From positions 40,143 through 104,142 of the forward strand of contig CAZVYN010000004.1 of the NCBI GenBank assembly GCA_964631125.1: a stretch of 64,000 nucleotides of DNA. Reading direction: 5' to 3'. Positions within the stretch are counted from its first letter, which is position 1; each line of letters starts with the position of its first letter. The position numbers and the translations under genes are program-made. The notes below the pieces were generated by a model. The model searched no databases, was not told where the DNA came from, and was given only the letters and a program-made list of their open reading frames with translations. Source of the stretch: CAZVYN01 sp964631125. Lineage in GTDB: Bacteria > Eisenbacteria > RBG-16-71-46 > CAIMUX01. Below, one piece after another: positions 55,301 to 64,000 of the stretch.

Positions 55301-55614
55301 ATCGGCTGGTCGATCTCGTGGTCGAGGATCGTCGAGAGGCGGGCATAGGCGCGCTCCGCCATCCGGCAGGCATCCATGGCGGCGTCACGCTCCCCGTCAT
55401 GGAAGTGGACGCGGAAGTGCGGGGTGGTCGCCACCGACCAATCGCGCTCGCGATACTGGACCTTGTTCTGCCCGAAGTACTGGGCGGAGGCGGGCGCGGC
55501 CAGGAGGAGGTGGAGGGAGAAGGCAACGGTAAAGGCGAACGCCATCGCCGACCCGAAGCCCCAGGAGGGCCGCGGAACGCGCTGATCGAGACAAGACAGT
55601 CCGGGCTTTCGCAT
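52381..55614 (-). CDS. Outer-membrane protease-propeller-barrel protein (peptidase MA/PD40/BamA-like)
   Basis: A 1077-residue exported protein in three parts. A signal peptide ends at APASA. Residues about 60-290 hold a gluzincin-like metallopeptidase with HELVHAFQ (158-165) and the downstream MEGMAEYLS Glu motif of peptidase MA. Residues about 310-610 contain five or more PD40 blades (SWSPDGEWLVFSG and related). After a Pro/Ala/Ser-rich linker (about 625-700) the last 370 residues are beta strands ending GYLSFGLDF, the barrel pattern of BamA/TamA/surface-antigen proteins, with terminal Phe. The ATG follows GAGGAGGGG. No homologous single-protein function is known to me. Confidence 0.82.
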   Translation of the reverse strand: MRKPGLSCLDQRVPRPSWGFGSAMAFAFTVAFSLHLLLAAPASAQYFGQNKVQYRERDWSVATTPHFRVHFHDGERDAAMDACRMAERAYARLSTILDHEIDQPIPLILYASQAEFQQTNVSGGMIGEGTGGFTEYLKGRVALPLTGSYRDLDHVLTHELVHAFQVDLLFGGKSSVSNPFQFVPPLWLMEGMAEYLSLHEIDPLTEMWLRDGALEGYLTPLPVLDYVGDIRVYRYGQSVIGYLARTFGDEAVGQVFKKVAATRSVSRGFEDALGITLEKFGENWLEDVRKTYLPTIRDHEKPEAFAFRLTEAERELADVHLAPALSPDGDRMVYFSDPSLYNDLYLASAIDGQVERRLVKGERHGNFESLRYFTSSLDWSPDGTRIAFAARADGRDALYLQRVEDGEIVEKLTPPLDGLSFPSWSPDGEWLVFSGLLGGRSNLYRIRQDGSGFEALTQGRHMAQEPRFTPDGGRVVFVTDRGAETDFENLLFDLPKIAFLDLTTRVVTVMPDQPGRNISPHVFPDGRHLVFISDRSGIANLYLRDLESGEDRRITDLLTGVTGIVPNGSAVTLARSGKRLVFSAYSRGTWDLFAIKDPVERWADGTPWSELARQTVDPASEPLTEPTTVATESPSAPVAADSSSVAATDSLATADFPSELPAELPAEPPPEAPPVASSARLDSLWQEVQALGPAVGDSSAATDEIEEETVDIAQVFRSTRALPEDADYEVDDYRPHFSADFVGANGFFSSDIGLAAQSALRFSDILGNQVIVVGAYVYGSLEDSDLLLEYINLKQRTNWGVSVFQFRNDYYLLTPDSPDRYTSRVYRGANLTLQRPFDRFRRLEWSVSAQRVEEDLLQRQIGTSQYARSNFAGPWYYVQPGLAFVHDNTLYGYTGPISGARSRLSIEAGLGELSYTTYLADARRYLNLRHQYTFAFRTIAASSHGRDPQLFQVGGPYTLRGYDWGEFRGSTILLGGAEFRFPLIEQLRLGWPLPLSLSGLRGALFFDLGGAIEEGESFQAFSTEGGRLRMEDLHGSYGLSAGLNVGFTILKWDLSWKTNLARSSKQPRGYLSFGLDF

Positions 55615-55715
55615 GACGCCCCTCCTCGAGACTCCGGAGGCAACCCCTGGGGCCGGAGTCTAGCAGCCGTGACGGGACTCTCCGCAGCACTCCTGTCGCA
55701 ATGGAGGGGACAGGG

Positions 55716-56378
55716 TCAGAAGTGGCGCGCGAACCCCTGCAGGACGGCGGCGGTTCCGAGCGGCACCAAGAGGTTGTCGAGACCCCTTCGACCCACCGCC
55801 TCGAGCAACGTCGCAGCCGTCGCGCCGAGCACGACCAGCGCGAGCGAGACGGGGATGTCCGTCACAGCGAAGCCGACCCAGATCCCGAGGAGCGAGAACG
55901 CGAACATCGCCGCTGATCCCTCGAAGCTGCGCTCCTCGTCCCCCGCACGGTAGCGGTGGCGGCCGAAGCGGCGGCCGATGAGGGCGGCGGCCGCGTCGCC
56001 CCAGGCCAGCGCCAACAGCGATCCGGCGATGACGGCGCGGCCGCCGTCTCGGTCCCAGAGCCAGAAGATCAGGGCGAGGAAGGCGAGCGGCATGTAGACC
56101 GCGCCGCGGTTCGAGCCCGACTCCTCTTCCATGGCGCGGATCCAGACGCGGCGTCGACTGACGATGTTGACCATCGTGAAAACGGCCGGGCCGATCGCGG
56201 CCCAGAGACCGGACTGGAAGATCAGGACGGTGGGGAGGATCCACGTTCCGATGCCGACATGGAGGAGCTTGCGCGTCCATTCGAAGGAGAGGCGACCGCT
56301 GCGGCGGAGATGTTCCGCCAGGAGGACGAGTCCGACGACGTAGAGCCCGGAGAGGGCGAGCGGCCAGAGGTCAGTCAT
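55716..56378 (-). CDS. DGK1/VTE5/SEC59-like membrane lipid kinase
   Basis: A 220-residue protein with about seven membrane helices. The signature RKLLHVGIG near residue 37 and the C-terminal block ALAWGDAAAALIGRRFGRHR with ERSFEGSAAM match the CTP-dependent diacylglycerol kinase / phytol kinase / dolichol kinase group. It phosphorylates a long-chain alcohol or lipid; which one cannot be told from the sequence. It starts 6 bases after the cyclase gene ends. Confidence 0.78.
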   Translation of the reverse strand: MTDLWPLALSGLYVVGLVLLAEHLRRSGRLSFEWTRKLLHVGIGTWILPTVLIFQSGLWAAIGPAVFTMVNIVSRRRVWIRAMEEESGSNRGAVYMPLAFLALIFWLWDRDGGRAVIAGSLLALAWGDAAAALIGRRFGRHRYRAGDEERSFEGSAAMFAFSLLGIWVGFAVTDIPVSLALVVLGATAATLLEAVGRRGLDNLLVPLGTAAVLQGFARHF

Positions 56379-56384
56379 GCGGAC

Positions 56385-57407
56385 TCAGACGCGAACTCGG
56401 ACACCGCCTCCGACCACGAGATTGCGCCCTTCCTCCTTGGCCTGACGCAACGCCGTGTCGGCGGAGGAGACCAAGGACTCGAAGTCCCGGCCCTCGACCG
56501 GGAAACTGGCGACGCCGAAGCTGCAGGAAACCGTCTCCCCTCCGCGACCGCGCATCCTCGTGACGACGGCTTGCCGCAATCGCTCGCTCAAGATCTGCGC
56601 GCCCTCGCCGTCGGTCTTCGGCAAGATCAGGAGAAACTCGTCGCCGCCGTAGCGCGTCACGATGTCGCTCGCTCGCGTCTCCGCGCGCAGGAGTTGAGCC
56701 AGCGTGCGCAGGAGATCACTGCCGAGCAGATGTCCGTGCGTCGAATTGTATTGCTTGAGGTTGTCGACGTCGACCATCACGACCGAGAAGACCTGCCCGT
56801 CGCGGTGCGCCCGCGCCAGCTCATGGTCGAGCGCCAGGCGCAGGAACCGGTAGTTGGGGATCGCGGTCAGGCCGTCGGTCATCGCGAGCGAGTCGAGCTC
56901 GGCCAGACGGCTCTCCAGCTGGAGCGCGCTGCCGATCCCACGGGCGACCAGATCGAGGATCTCCAGCGTGTCGGAGTCGAAGGCGGGATCGCTCTCGACG
57001 CGGAGCGCCGCCAACCAGGCGCGGCGAGAACCCGCGAACGGGATGGAGAGCATGGCGTACCCGGCGGTCGTCACTCCCTCCCACCCGTCGGCCGTCGGCC
57101 GGAACGCGCCGCCGCGACGAAGGGTCGACTCGACGATCGAAGTATCGCGCAGCGCGACTCGCCGCGAGACCCCGAGCAGGCGCTCGTCTTCGCGACGAAC
57201 GAGCCGATCGCGCCACCACGCGGTGCGAAGCAGGCCACGAGGACGTGTCTCCCCCAGATAAACGAAGGACGCCCGACTCGCCTCCTTGGCCAGCTCGAGG
57301 AATCGCGGCAGCCAGAGTTCCCTCTCATCGGCACGCACCGACGCCGCCGCCTCGAGCAACTGTCGGGCGAGCGTGACCGCGCGCTGCGTCTGCATGACTG
57401 GAGCCAT
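56385..57407 (-). CDS. Diguanylate cyclase with GAF-like N-terminus
   Basis: A 340-residue GGDEF protein making cyclic di-GMP from two GTP. Residues about 10-165 look like a GAF-type sensor. The GGDEF domain follows TDGLTAIPNYRFLR and has RYGGDEFLLILPK; RASD lies five residues ahead, the RxxD inhibitory site for product feedback. ATG at 57407 is chosen over an N-terminal extension; ATG at 57395 and TTG at 57497 are alternatives. With PilZ and PgaC/PgaD elsewhere in the window it completes a signalling circuit. Confidence 0.88.
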   Translation of the reverse strand: MAPVMQTQRAVTLARQLLEAAASVRADERELWLPRFLELAKEASRASFVYLGETRPRGLLRTAWWRDRLVRREDERLLGVSRRVALRDTSIVESTLRRGGAFRPTADGWEGVTTAGYAMLSIPFAGSRRAWLAALRVESDPAFDSDTLEILDLVARGIGSALQLESRLAELDSLAMTDGLTAIPNYRFLRLALDHELARAHRDGQVFSVVMVDVDNLKQYNSTHGHLLGSDLLRTLAQLLRAETRASDIVTRYGGDEFLLILPKTDGEGAQILSERLRQAVVTRMRGRGGETVSCSFGVASFPVEGRDFESLVSSADTALRQAKEEGRNLVVGGGVRVRV

Positions 57408-57654
57408 CCCCTCGTTGCTCGGCCTCGGCCGGCGCCCAATGCCCCGTTGTCGGGGGCAAGGCGCGTGCCCGACGAGGCGGCGCTCCTTCGGAATCAACTC
57501 GGAACGGCCGTGGCAAGTAATTGTCCGCCTGGCAGATAGAAATCACCGGGGGGTGGCCTTGACGATGTCTTGACGGCGCGCCGCGAAGGCGGGGAGACCC
57601 CGGGCGGACTGCACCGTCGGTCGGGACGATTGCATGTCCGGCGTTGGAGGGACG

Positions 57655-57728
57655 TGACCCCGGCAGGATTCGAACCTGCGACCTTCTGCTCCGGAGGCAG
57701 ACGCTCTATCCAACTGAGCTACGGGGCC
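57655..57728 (-). tRNA. tRNA-Arg (anticodon CCG)
   Basis: A full cloverleaf on the minus strand: acceptor GGCCCCG pairs with CGGGGTC (one G-U), D arm GCTCAGTTGGATAGAGC, anticodon arm TCTGC-CTCCGGA-GCAGA with anticodon CCG (reads CGG), T arm CCTGC... with GGTTCGAATCC. Discriminator A; no CCA is encoded. It lies just downstream of trpB. Confidence 0.95.
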
Positions 57729-57756
57729 CCATCGTCCGATCGCGGGGCTGAGATCG

Positions 57757-58938
57757 TCACATCATGGAGATGACGGTCGGGACGTCCTTGTCGCCGCGCC
57801 CTGACAAGCTCACGACTAACAGATCGCCCGAAGTCCCACAAGCAACGAGTTCGCGCGCGTGCGCGAGGGCGTGCGCGCTCTCCAGGGCAGGCAGGATGCC
57901 GGAGCTCCGCGCGCATTCATGGAAGGCGGCGAGCGCGGCGGCATCGCTGGCGTGGGTATACTCGACTCGGCCCGCATCGTGGAGCGCCGCGTGCTCCGGC
58001 CCGACCGCGGGATAGTCGAGTCCGGCCGAGATCGAATGGGTCTCGCGGATCTGCCCATCGTCATCCGCCAGGAGATAGGTGCGCGTGCCGTGGAGCACTC
58101 CAATGCGGGACTCTTGGAACCGCGCCGCGTGGCGACCGCTCGCGATCCCCTCCCCTCCCGCCTCCACGGCGATGAGACGCACAGGATCGGCGAGGAAGGC
58201 ATGGAACAGTCCGATCGCATTCGAGCCGCCGCCGACGCAGGCGATCAATGTGTCGGGGAGGCGCCCCTCGCGCTCGAGAATCTGCGCCCTCGTCTCGCGT
58301 CCGATCACGCACTGGAAGTCGCGCACGATCCGGGGAAACGGCGCGGGGCCGAGGACCGAGCCCAGGAGGTAGTGCGAGTCGTCGACATGCGTGACCCAAT
58401 CGCGCATCGCTTCGTTGATGGCATCCTTCAGCGTTCGGGCGCCGCTCTCGACCGTACGGACTTCGGCGCCGAGCAGCCGCATACGATGCAGATTCGGCGC
58501 CTGACGTCGACAGTCCTCGGCGCCCATGTAGATCCGACACTCCAGGCCGAGCAGCGCGCAGGCCGCCGCCGTCGCGACACCGTGCTGGCCGGCGCCGGTC
58601 TCCGCCAACACCCTTCGCTTGCCCATGCGGCGTGCGAGCAGCGCCTGTCCGAGCGCATTGTTGATCTTGTGCGCGCCGGTGTGCGCCAGGTCTTCGCGCT
58701 TGAGGTAGACGCGCGCCGATCCGCCCCAGGCCTGCTCGAGTCGCGACGCGCGATAGAGCGGGGTCGGACGCCCGACGAAGTCGCGCAGGAGTTCGTCGAG
58801 TTCCGTCCAGAACCGCGGCTCTCGTCGCGCGACCTCATAGGCAGCCGCGAGTTCATCGAGCGCAGCGGTGAGCGTCTCGGGGACGAACCTGCCTCCGTAC
58901 TCGCCGAAGTGTCCATCGTCGATCGGATCCGGAGTCAT
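57757..58938 (-). CDS. trpB: Tryptophan synthase beta chain
   Basis: A 393-residue PLP enzyme joining indole and serine. The PLP Lys is Lys91 in [18 protein letters not shown] start ([15 protein letters not shown]), [13 protein letters not shown] and the phosphate loop GGGSNAIG are intact. The ATG at 58938 overlaps the trpF stop (ATGA). Unusually, no trpA follows: the next feature is a tRNA. Confidence 0.96.
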   Translation of the reverse strand: MTPDPIDDGHFGEYGGRFVPETLTAALDELAAAYEVARREPRFWTELDELLRDFVGRPTPLYRASRLEQAWGGSARVYLKREDLAHTGAHKINNALGQALLARRMGKRRVLAETGAGQHGVATAAACALLGLECRIYMGAEDCRRQAPNLHRMRLLGAEVRTVESGARTLKDAINEAMRDWVTHVDDSHYLLGSVLGPAPFPRIVRDFQCVIGRETRAQILEREGRLPDTLIACVGGGSNAIGLFHAFLADPVRLIAVEAGGEGIASGRHAARFQESRIGVLHGTRTYLLADDDGQIRETHSISAGLDYPAVGPEHAALHDAGRVEYTHASDAAALAAFHECARSSGILPALESAHALAHARELVACGTSGDLLVVSLSGRGDKDVPTVISMM

Positions 58939-59648
58939 GGCCTGCTCCTCGCGACTGTGGGGGTGGCGTCGGCGCGACGTACGGCTTCGAGGAAGGCGAC
59001 CACGCGCGCGGGGTCCTTCTCGCCGGGCGATCGCTCCAACCGCGACGACGCGTCGACCGCCCAGGGCGCGACCTGCGCGATCGCTGCCGCGACGGTCTCG
59101 GGCGAGAGTCCTCCCGCCAGGAAGAAGCGTAGCTCGGTCGTCCAGGCTGGGACGAGCGACCAGTCGAACGGGTGTCCCGCGCCGCCGGTGCGGTCGGAGG
59201 GGCCATTCGTCGCCGCCGAGTCGCCGAGCAGCGCCCAGAGATCGAGGCCAGGCCCGTCCGCATCGGACGCGGCGCGCTCGAGGTCTCTTCGAGTCTCCTC
59301 GCCGACAGAGGAAAGAGCGGCGCCGGACAGAGCCAAGATGATCGGAAGCCGAGATTCGGAAGGCAAAACCGGGCCGGACCGAACCGGGGTCGAGCAGTGG
59401 AGCTGAACGAAGTCCACCTCGGCCTGGAGACACCGCGAGAAGAACTCGGGCTCACCTTCGCGTCCTACTCCGACGGTGCGCGCGTGCGGAGCACGCCGAC
59501 GGATCTCTCGCACCCAGTCGCGGACGATCCGTGGCTCGGCCTGCCGCGCGCTCTCCGTGAAGACGAAACCGACGAAGTCGACTCCGACATCCACAGCATG
59601 GAGCGCATCGTCGCGGCGAGCGAGCCCGCAGACCTTGATCCGTGTCAT
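58935..59648 (-). CDS. trpF: Phosphoribosylanthranilate isomerase
   Basis: A 237-residue TIM-barrel enzyme for the Amadori rearrangement in tryptophan synthesis. Signature [12 protein letters not shown] at the N-terminus (catalytic Cys7), FVQLHCSTP, and [21 protein letters not shown] at the C-terminus. About 30 residues longer than usual, with an insert before the FFLAGG strand ([20 protein letters not shown]). Overlaps both neighbours by 4 bases. Confidence 0.93.
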   Translation of the reverse strand: MTRIKVCGLARRDDALHAVDVGVDFVGFVFTESARQAEPRIVRDWVREIRRRAPHARTVGVGREGEPEFFSRCLQAEVDFVQLHCSTPVRSGPVLPSESRLPIILALSGAALSSVGEETRRDLERAASDADGPGLDLWALLGDSAATNGPSDRTGGAGHPFDWSLVPAWTTELRFFLAGGLSPETVAAAIAQVAPWAVDASSRLERSPGEKDPARVVAFLEAVRRADATPTVARSRP

Positions 59649-60466
59649 CCCTCGCGCTCCCGTTCGTCGCTCACGCCGCGGAACGATCGCAACTCGCGAC
59701 CAGGATCGCGCGCGCGCATCAATCGTTCTCCCACCAGCAACCCGTCGAACCGATCGAGTCGCACGACGTCGGCTCGATCGCCGATGCCGCTCTCCGAGAG
59801 CCGCACCGCGTCCGGCGGGAGGTGATCCAGCAGTCGTTCGCTCACCCGCAGATCGACGCGCAAGCTGTCGAGATCTCGGTTGTTCACGCCGATGAGTCCC
59901 GGAGCGACTCGAGCCGCCGCCTCGCACTCCGCTTCGGTGTGAACTTCGATCAGCGCGTCGAGTCCCAGTTCGCGGGCGGCCGCGGCCAACTCGTCCAGCT
60001 GCGCCCGAGAGAGCGCCGCTACGATCAGCAGAATCGCATCGGCGCCCAGCGCGCGCGCCTGCCCGATCTGCCACGGATCCAAGAAGAAATCCTTCATCAA
60101 GAGCGGCAGTCCGATCGTCCGCACCGTCGCCAGGTCGCTCGGACGCCCGCGGAAGAACTCCTCTTCGGTCACGACGCTCACGGCGGCGGCGCCCCCATCG
60201 CGGTAGGCGGCGGCGATCGCCGGCGCGTCGGCCTCCAGTCGAATCGGTCCCGCCGAGGGGGACGCGCGCTTGATCTCGCAGAGGAAACGGATCGGCTCCG
60301 GGGAACCGCCGGGGGCCGCGCACGACGGTCGGCGGAGCGCGTCGCTGAGAGAGCGACGCGGCTCCGCGAAGAGCAGCTCACTCCGCAGCGCGCCCCAGGG
60401 CCGGCTCCGGCGCAGTTCGCGGACCCGCGCCCGCTTGGCGCGGAGGATCTCCTCCAGCGCGCTCAC
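59645..60466 (-). CDS. trpC: Indole-3-glycerol phosphate synthase
   Basis: A 273-residue TIM-barrel enzyme closing the indole ring. IRFLCEIKRASPSAG carries the catalytic Lys, LMKDFFLDPWQI the phosphate-binding and proton-transfer part, and IGVNNRDL, LSESGIG complete the motif set. The GTG at 60466 overlaps the trpD stop (GTGA); the longer in-frame extension runs into trpD and is rejected. Confidence 0.95.
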   Translation of the reverse strand: MSALEEILRAKRARVRELRRSRPWGALRSELLFAEPRRSLSDALRRPSCAAPGGSPEPIRFLCEIKRASPSAGPIRLEADAPAIAAAYRDGGAAAVSVVTEEEFFRGRPSDLATVRTIGLPLLMKDFFLDPWQIGQARALGADAILLIVAALSRAQLDELAAAARELGLDALIEVHTEAECEAAARVAPGLIGVNNRDLDSLRVDLRVSERLLDHLPPDAVRLSESGIGDRADVVRLDRFDGLLVGERLMRARDPGRELRSFRGVSDEREREG

Positions 60467-61514
60467 AGCCGGCGACCCAGGTCCCGCAGACGGTTCAACG
60501 CCCCGAGTGCGGCGCCCGAGGCGAGCGACTCGAGGGCGCGTTCTCTCCCCTCCCGGAGATCGCGCGCGACGCCCGCCACGACGAGCGCCGCCGCGCTGTT
60601 CCAGAGGATCAGATCGTGACTCGCGTCTCGCACCTCGCCGCCGAGCAGCGCCATCAACCAACGCGCGTTTTCACCAGGATCACCGCCCGGCGGCGCGCCG
60701 GACGGGCAGCGTGTGATGCCAGCGCGCTCGGGCGCGAGCGTCCGTCGCCGCACACCGCGCGGGGTGACATCGAAGACGAGCGACTCCGTCGCGATCGAGA
60801 GCTCATCGAGTCCGTCGCCTCCGTGCACCACCCAAGTTCGTTCGGTCCCGAGCAGATGGAGCGCACGCGCGAGGAGACGAGCGTGCTCGGCGTCGAAGAC
60901 TCCCAACAACTGTCGGTGCGCGCCCGCGGGGTTCGTCAACGGGCCGAGCAGATTGAATAGCGTCCGCAGTTTCAACTCCCGACGCGGGCCCGCCGCATGG
61001 CGCATGGCCGGATGGAGCGAAGGAGCGAAGAGGAAGGCGACGCCGACCTCGTCGAGGCAGACTCCCATCTGCGCCGCGTCGAGATCGAGCCGGATGCCGG
61101 CCGCTTCGAGCACGTCGGCCGAGCCGGAGCGGCTGGAGAGCGAGCGGTTGCCGTGCTTCGCCACCGCGACGCCGGCGCCCGCCGCGACGAATGCGACCGC
61201 GGTGGAGACGTTCGCGCTCCCGCGGCCGTCCCCGCCGGTGCCGCAGGTGTCGAGCAGCGGATAGCGAGAGGTCACGACGGGCGTGGCCCAGCGGCGCATC
61301 GTGCGCGTCGCACCGACGAGTTCGTCGACGGTCTCGCCTTTCACGCGCCAGGCCAGCAGGACGGCGCCGATCTGCGCATCGGTCGCCTCCCCCGCCAGAA
61401 TCGCATGCACGAGCGCGCCCGATTCTTCGCTGGTGAGATCCCGCCGCTCGGCGAGGCGCGCAAGGGCTTCGTGGATGCCGAAGTCGGACGGCGGATCGCC
61501 CGGGGTCATCTCGC

Positions 61515-61518
<4 letters not shown>
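60463..61518 (-). CDS. trpD: Anthranilate phosphoribosyltransferase
   Basis: A 351-residue enzyme adding phosphoribosyl to anthranilate. [18 protein letters not shown] and [20 protein letters not shown] are the PRPP- and substrate-binding loops; the domain arrangement matches stand-alone TrpD. TTG at 61518 overlaps the trpG stop; an ATG three codons later is an alternative. Confidence 0.95.
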
Positions 61519-62080
<562 letters not shown>

Positions 62081-62084
<4 letters not shown>

Positions 62085-63619
62085 GCGCGACCTCCCTCGG
62101 TTCGGGCGGGCGCCCCCGCGGTTCCGCGCGCGGCGCCGACGCGAGAGAATCCATCGAGTCCGCTCCGGGCCAACTCGCACGCACGCAGCAACGCGCTGGC
62201 CTTGTCCATCGTCTCGCGGTACTCCGCCTCGGGATCGGAGTCGGCCACGATGCCGGCGCCAACGCCGAGATAGGCGCGTCCTCCGCGGAAGAGCAGCGTG
62301 CGGATCGCGATCGCCATGTCCATGTTGCCGTGCACATCCAAATAGCCGATGGCGCCGGCATAGAGGCCGCGACGCACCGGTTCGAGCTCTTCGATGATTT
62401 CCATCGCTCGGATCTTGGGGGCGCCGCTCACCGTTCCGGCCGGGAAGGCGGCGCGGAGCACCTCCGGATTGCGCACCCCCTCGCGCAGCCGCCCGCGCAC
62501 ATGCGAGACGAGGTGCATGACGTGAGAGAAGCGCTCCACCGACATGAACTCGGTCATTTCCACCGTCCCGTAGGCGGAAACACGCCCCAGATCGTTGCGC
62601 CCGAGGTCGACCAACATGACATGTTCGGCGCGCTCCTTCTCGGAGCCGCGCAGTTCGTCTTCCAGGAGACGATCGGCGATCTCTTCATCGCCGCGCGGCC
62701 TGGTGCCGGCGATCGGGCGCGTCTCGACCCGGTCGCCTTGGCGTCGCACCAACGACTCCGGCGACGAACCCACGATGGTCAGATCCCCCAGTCGGAGAAA
62801 GAACAGATAGGGGGACGGATTGATCACGCGCAGCGCGCGGTAGACGTCGAACGGGTCGGCCGAGACCTCGGCTTCCAGGCGATGCGAGAGGACCACCTGC
62901 ACGATGTCTCCGGCGCGGATGTACTCCTTCGCGCGACGAACCGAAGTCTGGAATTGTTCGGAGGAGACCGTGCTCGTGAACTCCAACGGCTGGGTCGAAC
63001 TCGGGGCGACTCCCGGTTGATCGGGATCGCGGAGGCGCTCCACGATCGCGTTCACGCGCGCGAGCGCCGCTTCGTAGGAGCTCGTCGCGTCGCCGCGGGC
63101 CCGGCTGTTCTGCACCACCTTGACCGTGTGGAACTGGTGATCGAAGAGCACGATCGTGTCGAAGAAGACGAAACGCAGGTCGGGCAGAGCGAGGTCGTCT
63201 TCAGCGATCGACGGCAGCCGCTCGAATGACCGCACCAGGTCATAGCTGACGAAACCGACCGCGCCTCCGGTCATGCGCGGCAAACCTGGGAGCGCCGGAC
63301 TGCGATGCTCCGCCACGATCTGGTCCAGCCATTCCAGCGGCGCCGAGGTCGCCCGACACTCGCGCTCGGTCCCGCGGATGACGACCGCCTCCCCGGCGCG
63401 GCTCTCGAAGACCAAGCTGGGATCGAGGCCGATCATCGAGTAGCGCCCCCAACGCTCGCCTCCCTCGATGCTCTCCAGCAACACCGCCGATCCTTCCGCG
63501 GCCAGCTTGCGGAAGGCGGAGACCGGCGTCTCCAGGTCGGCCAGGATCTCGCGGAAAACGGGAACGACGGGGTACTCGGCCGCCAGTCGGTCGAACTCCT
63601 CGCGGGACGGGGTGTGCAT
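62081..63619 (-). CDS. trpE: Anthranilate synthase component I
   Basis: A 512-residue chorismate-using enzyme starting the tryptophan branch. [11 protein letters not shown] holds the LLES tryptophan-feedback site; [21 protein letters not shown], and [13 protein letters not shown] are chorismate-site motifs. GAGGAGAACG precedes the ATG. First gene of E-G-D-C-F-B. The gap to recN is 48 bases, with no trp leader peptide or attenuator seen. Confidence 0.96.
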
Positions 63620-63667
63620 CGTTCTCCTCGACGTGGTTCGTCTCGAGTACTGCTCGCGCGGCCTAGA

Positions 63668-64000
63668 CTACTCGCTGCGCGCCGATTCCAGGAGTTCCTG
63701 TGCGTGACGCCTCGCGATCGACGAGCCGGCGTCGCCGGAGAGCATCCGCGCCAGTTCGGCCAGCCGCTCGTCGCCCTCCAATCGCCTGACTTCGGCGCGC
63801 GGTCGACCGGTCGAGAGGTCCTTCGTCACCAAGAAGTGTCGGTCGGCGCGCGCCGCGATCGGAGCACTGTGCGTGACGAGGAGCACTTGTGCGCTCCGCG
63901 CCAGCAGCGCGAGACGCTCCGCCATCCGCACGGCGGTCTCGCCCCCGACGGCAGCGTCGATCTCGTCGAAGACCCATGTCCCGCGCCGCCTGCCGTCGTC
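63668..64000 (-). CDS. recN: RecN, C-terminal fragment
   Basis: The last 110 residues of an SMC-like repair ATPase, cut by the window edge. WVFDEIDAAVGGETAVRM is Walker B and the D-loop; VLLVTHSAPIAARADRHFLV matches RecN's VTHLPQVAAxADxH region. Upstream of trpE on the same strand. Confidence 0.85.
   Translation of the reverse strand, partial: DDGRRRGTWVFDEIDAAVGGETAVRMAERLALLARSAQVLLVTHSAPIAARADRHFLVTKDLSTGRPRAEVRRLEGDERLAELARMLSGDAGSSIARRHAQELLESARSE

Overview
The window is GC-rich (roughly 64%), densely coded bacterial DNA. It looks like a scaffold from an uncultivated diderm bacterium. An outer membrane is indicated by a PorV/PorQ-type barrel, a TolC-type efflux operon, a heptosyltransferase and a protease-barrel protein. 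Two PEP-CTERM proteins, a MutL/GlmL-centred membrane operon and many beta-propeller, Ig-like and TPR proteins point to the FCB group broadly (Eisenbacteria, Latescibacterota or Krumholzibacteriota-like). That placement is inference from gene content. A run of 100 N at 36832-36931 shows it is a scaffold. No rRNA, CRISPR array, phage or intact insertion sequence was found.

Layout. 1-9 kb: a truncated secreted metalloprotease, an FN3/propeller lipoprotein, a frameshifted Hint-domain gene, a BON-TPR-PP2C-like/PEGA operon and a PorV-like barrel. 9-14.4 kb: a PEP-CTERM protein, then pgaC/pgaD with a PilZ gene, and RNase R. 14.5-18.7 kb: a 33-residue ribosome-type basic protein, sppA and a compact microcompartment operon (BMC-H, EutN, PduP-like dehydrogenase, BMC-T, EutN). 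19.1-23.9 kb: a 1275-residue Ig-repeat lipoprotein and a cold-shock protein with a long leader. 23.9-35.6 kb: uvrA, gcvT, gcvH and an eight-gene overlapping operon built around a MutL/GlmL-like ATPase with four membrane or membrane-anchored proteins. 35.7-37.1 kb: a second PEP-CTERM protein and the assembly gap. 37.1-45.4 kb: a MacAB-TolC-type efflux operon with two permeases, a TonB-like protein and asnS. 45.7-57.4 kb: a TPR membrane protein, a DUF4388 protein, a WaaF-GmhB fusion, a TPR membrane protein, a giant protease-propeller-barrel protein, a DGK1/VTE5-like kinase and a diguanylate cyclase. 57.7-64 kb: tRNA-Arg(CCG), a fully overlapping trpE-G-D-C-F-B operon without trpA, and the 3' end of recN.

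Connections. The cyclase (56.4 kb), PilZ protein (11.8 kb) and PgaC/PgaD (10-11.8 kb) are the pieces of a c-di-GMP-controlled exopolysaccharide pathway. The microcompartment operon encodes a complete kind-set of shell proteins plus one CoA-acylating aldehyde dehydrogenase but no aldehyde-generating enzyme. The MutL-like operon has no glutamate mutase subunits and is the best candidate here for an undescribed system. The most striking local anomaly is in uvrA: five codons directly after Walker A are present as their reverse complement, between perfect 14-bp inverted repeats.
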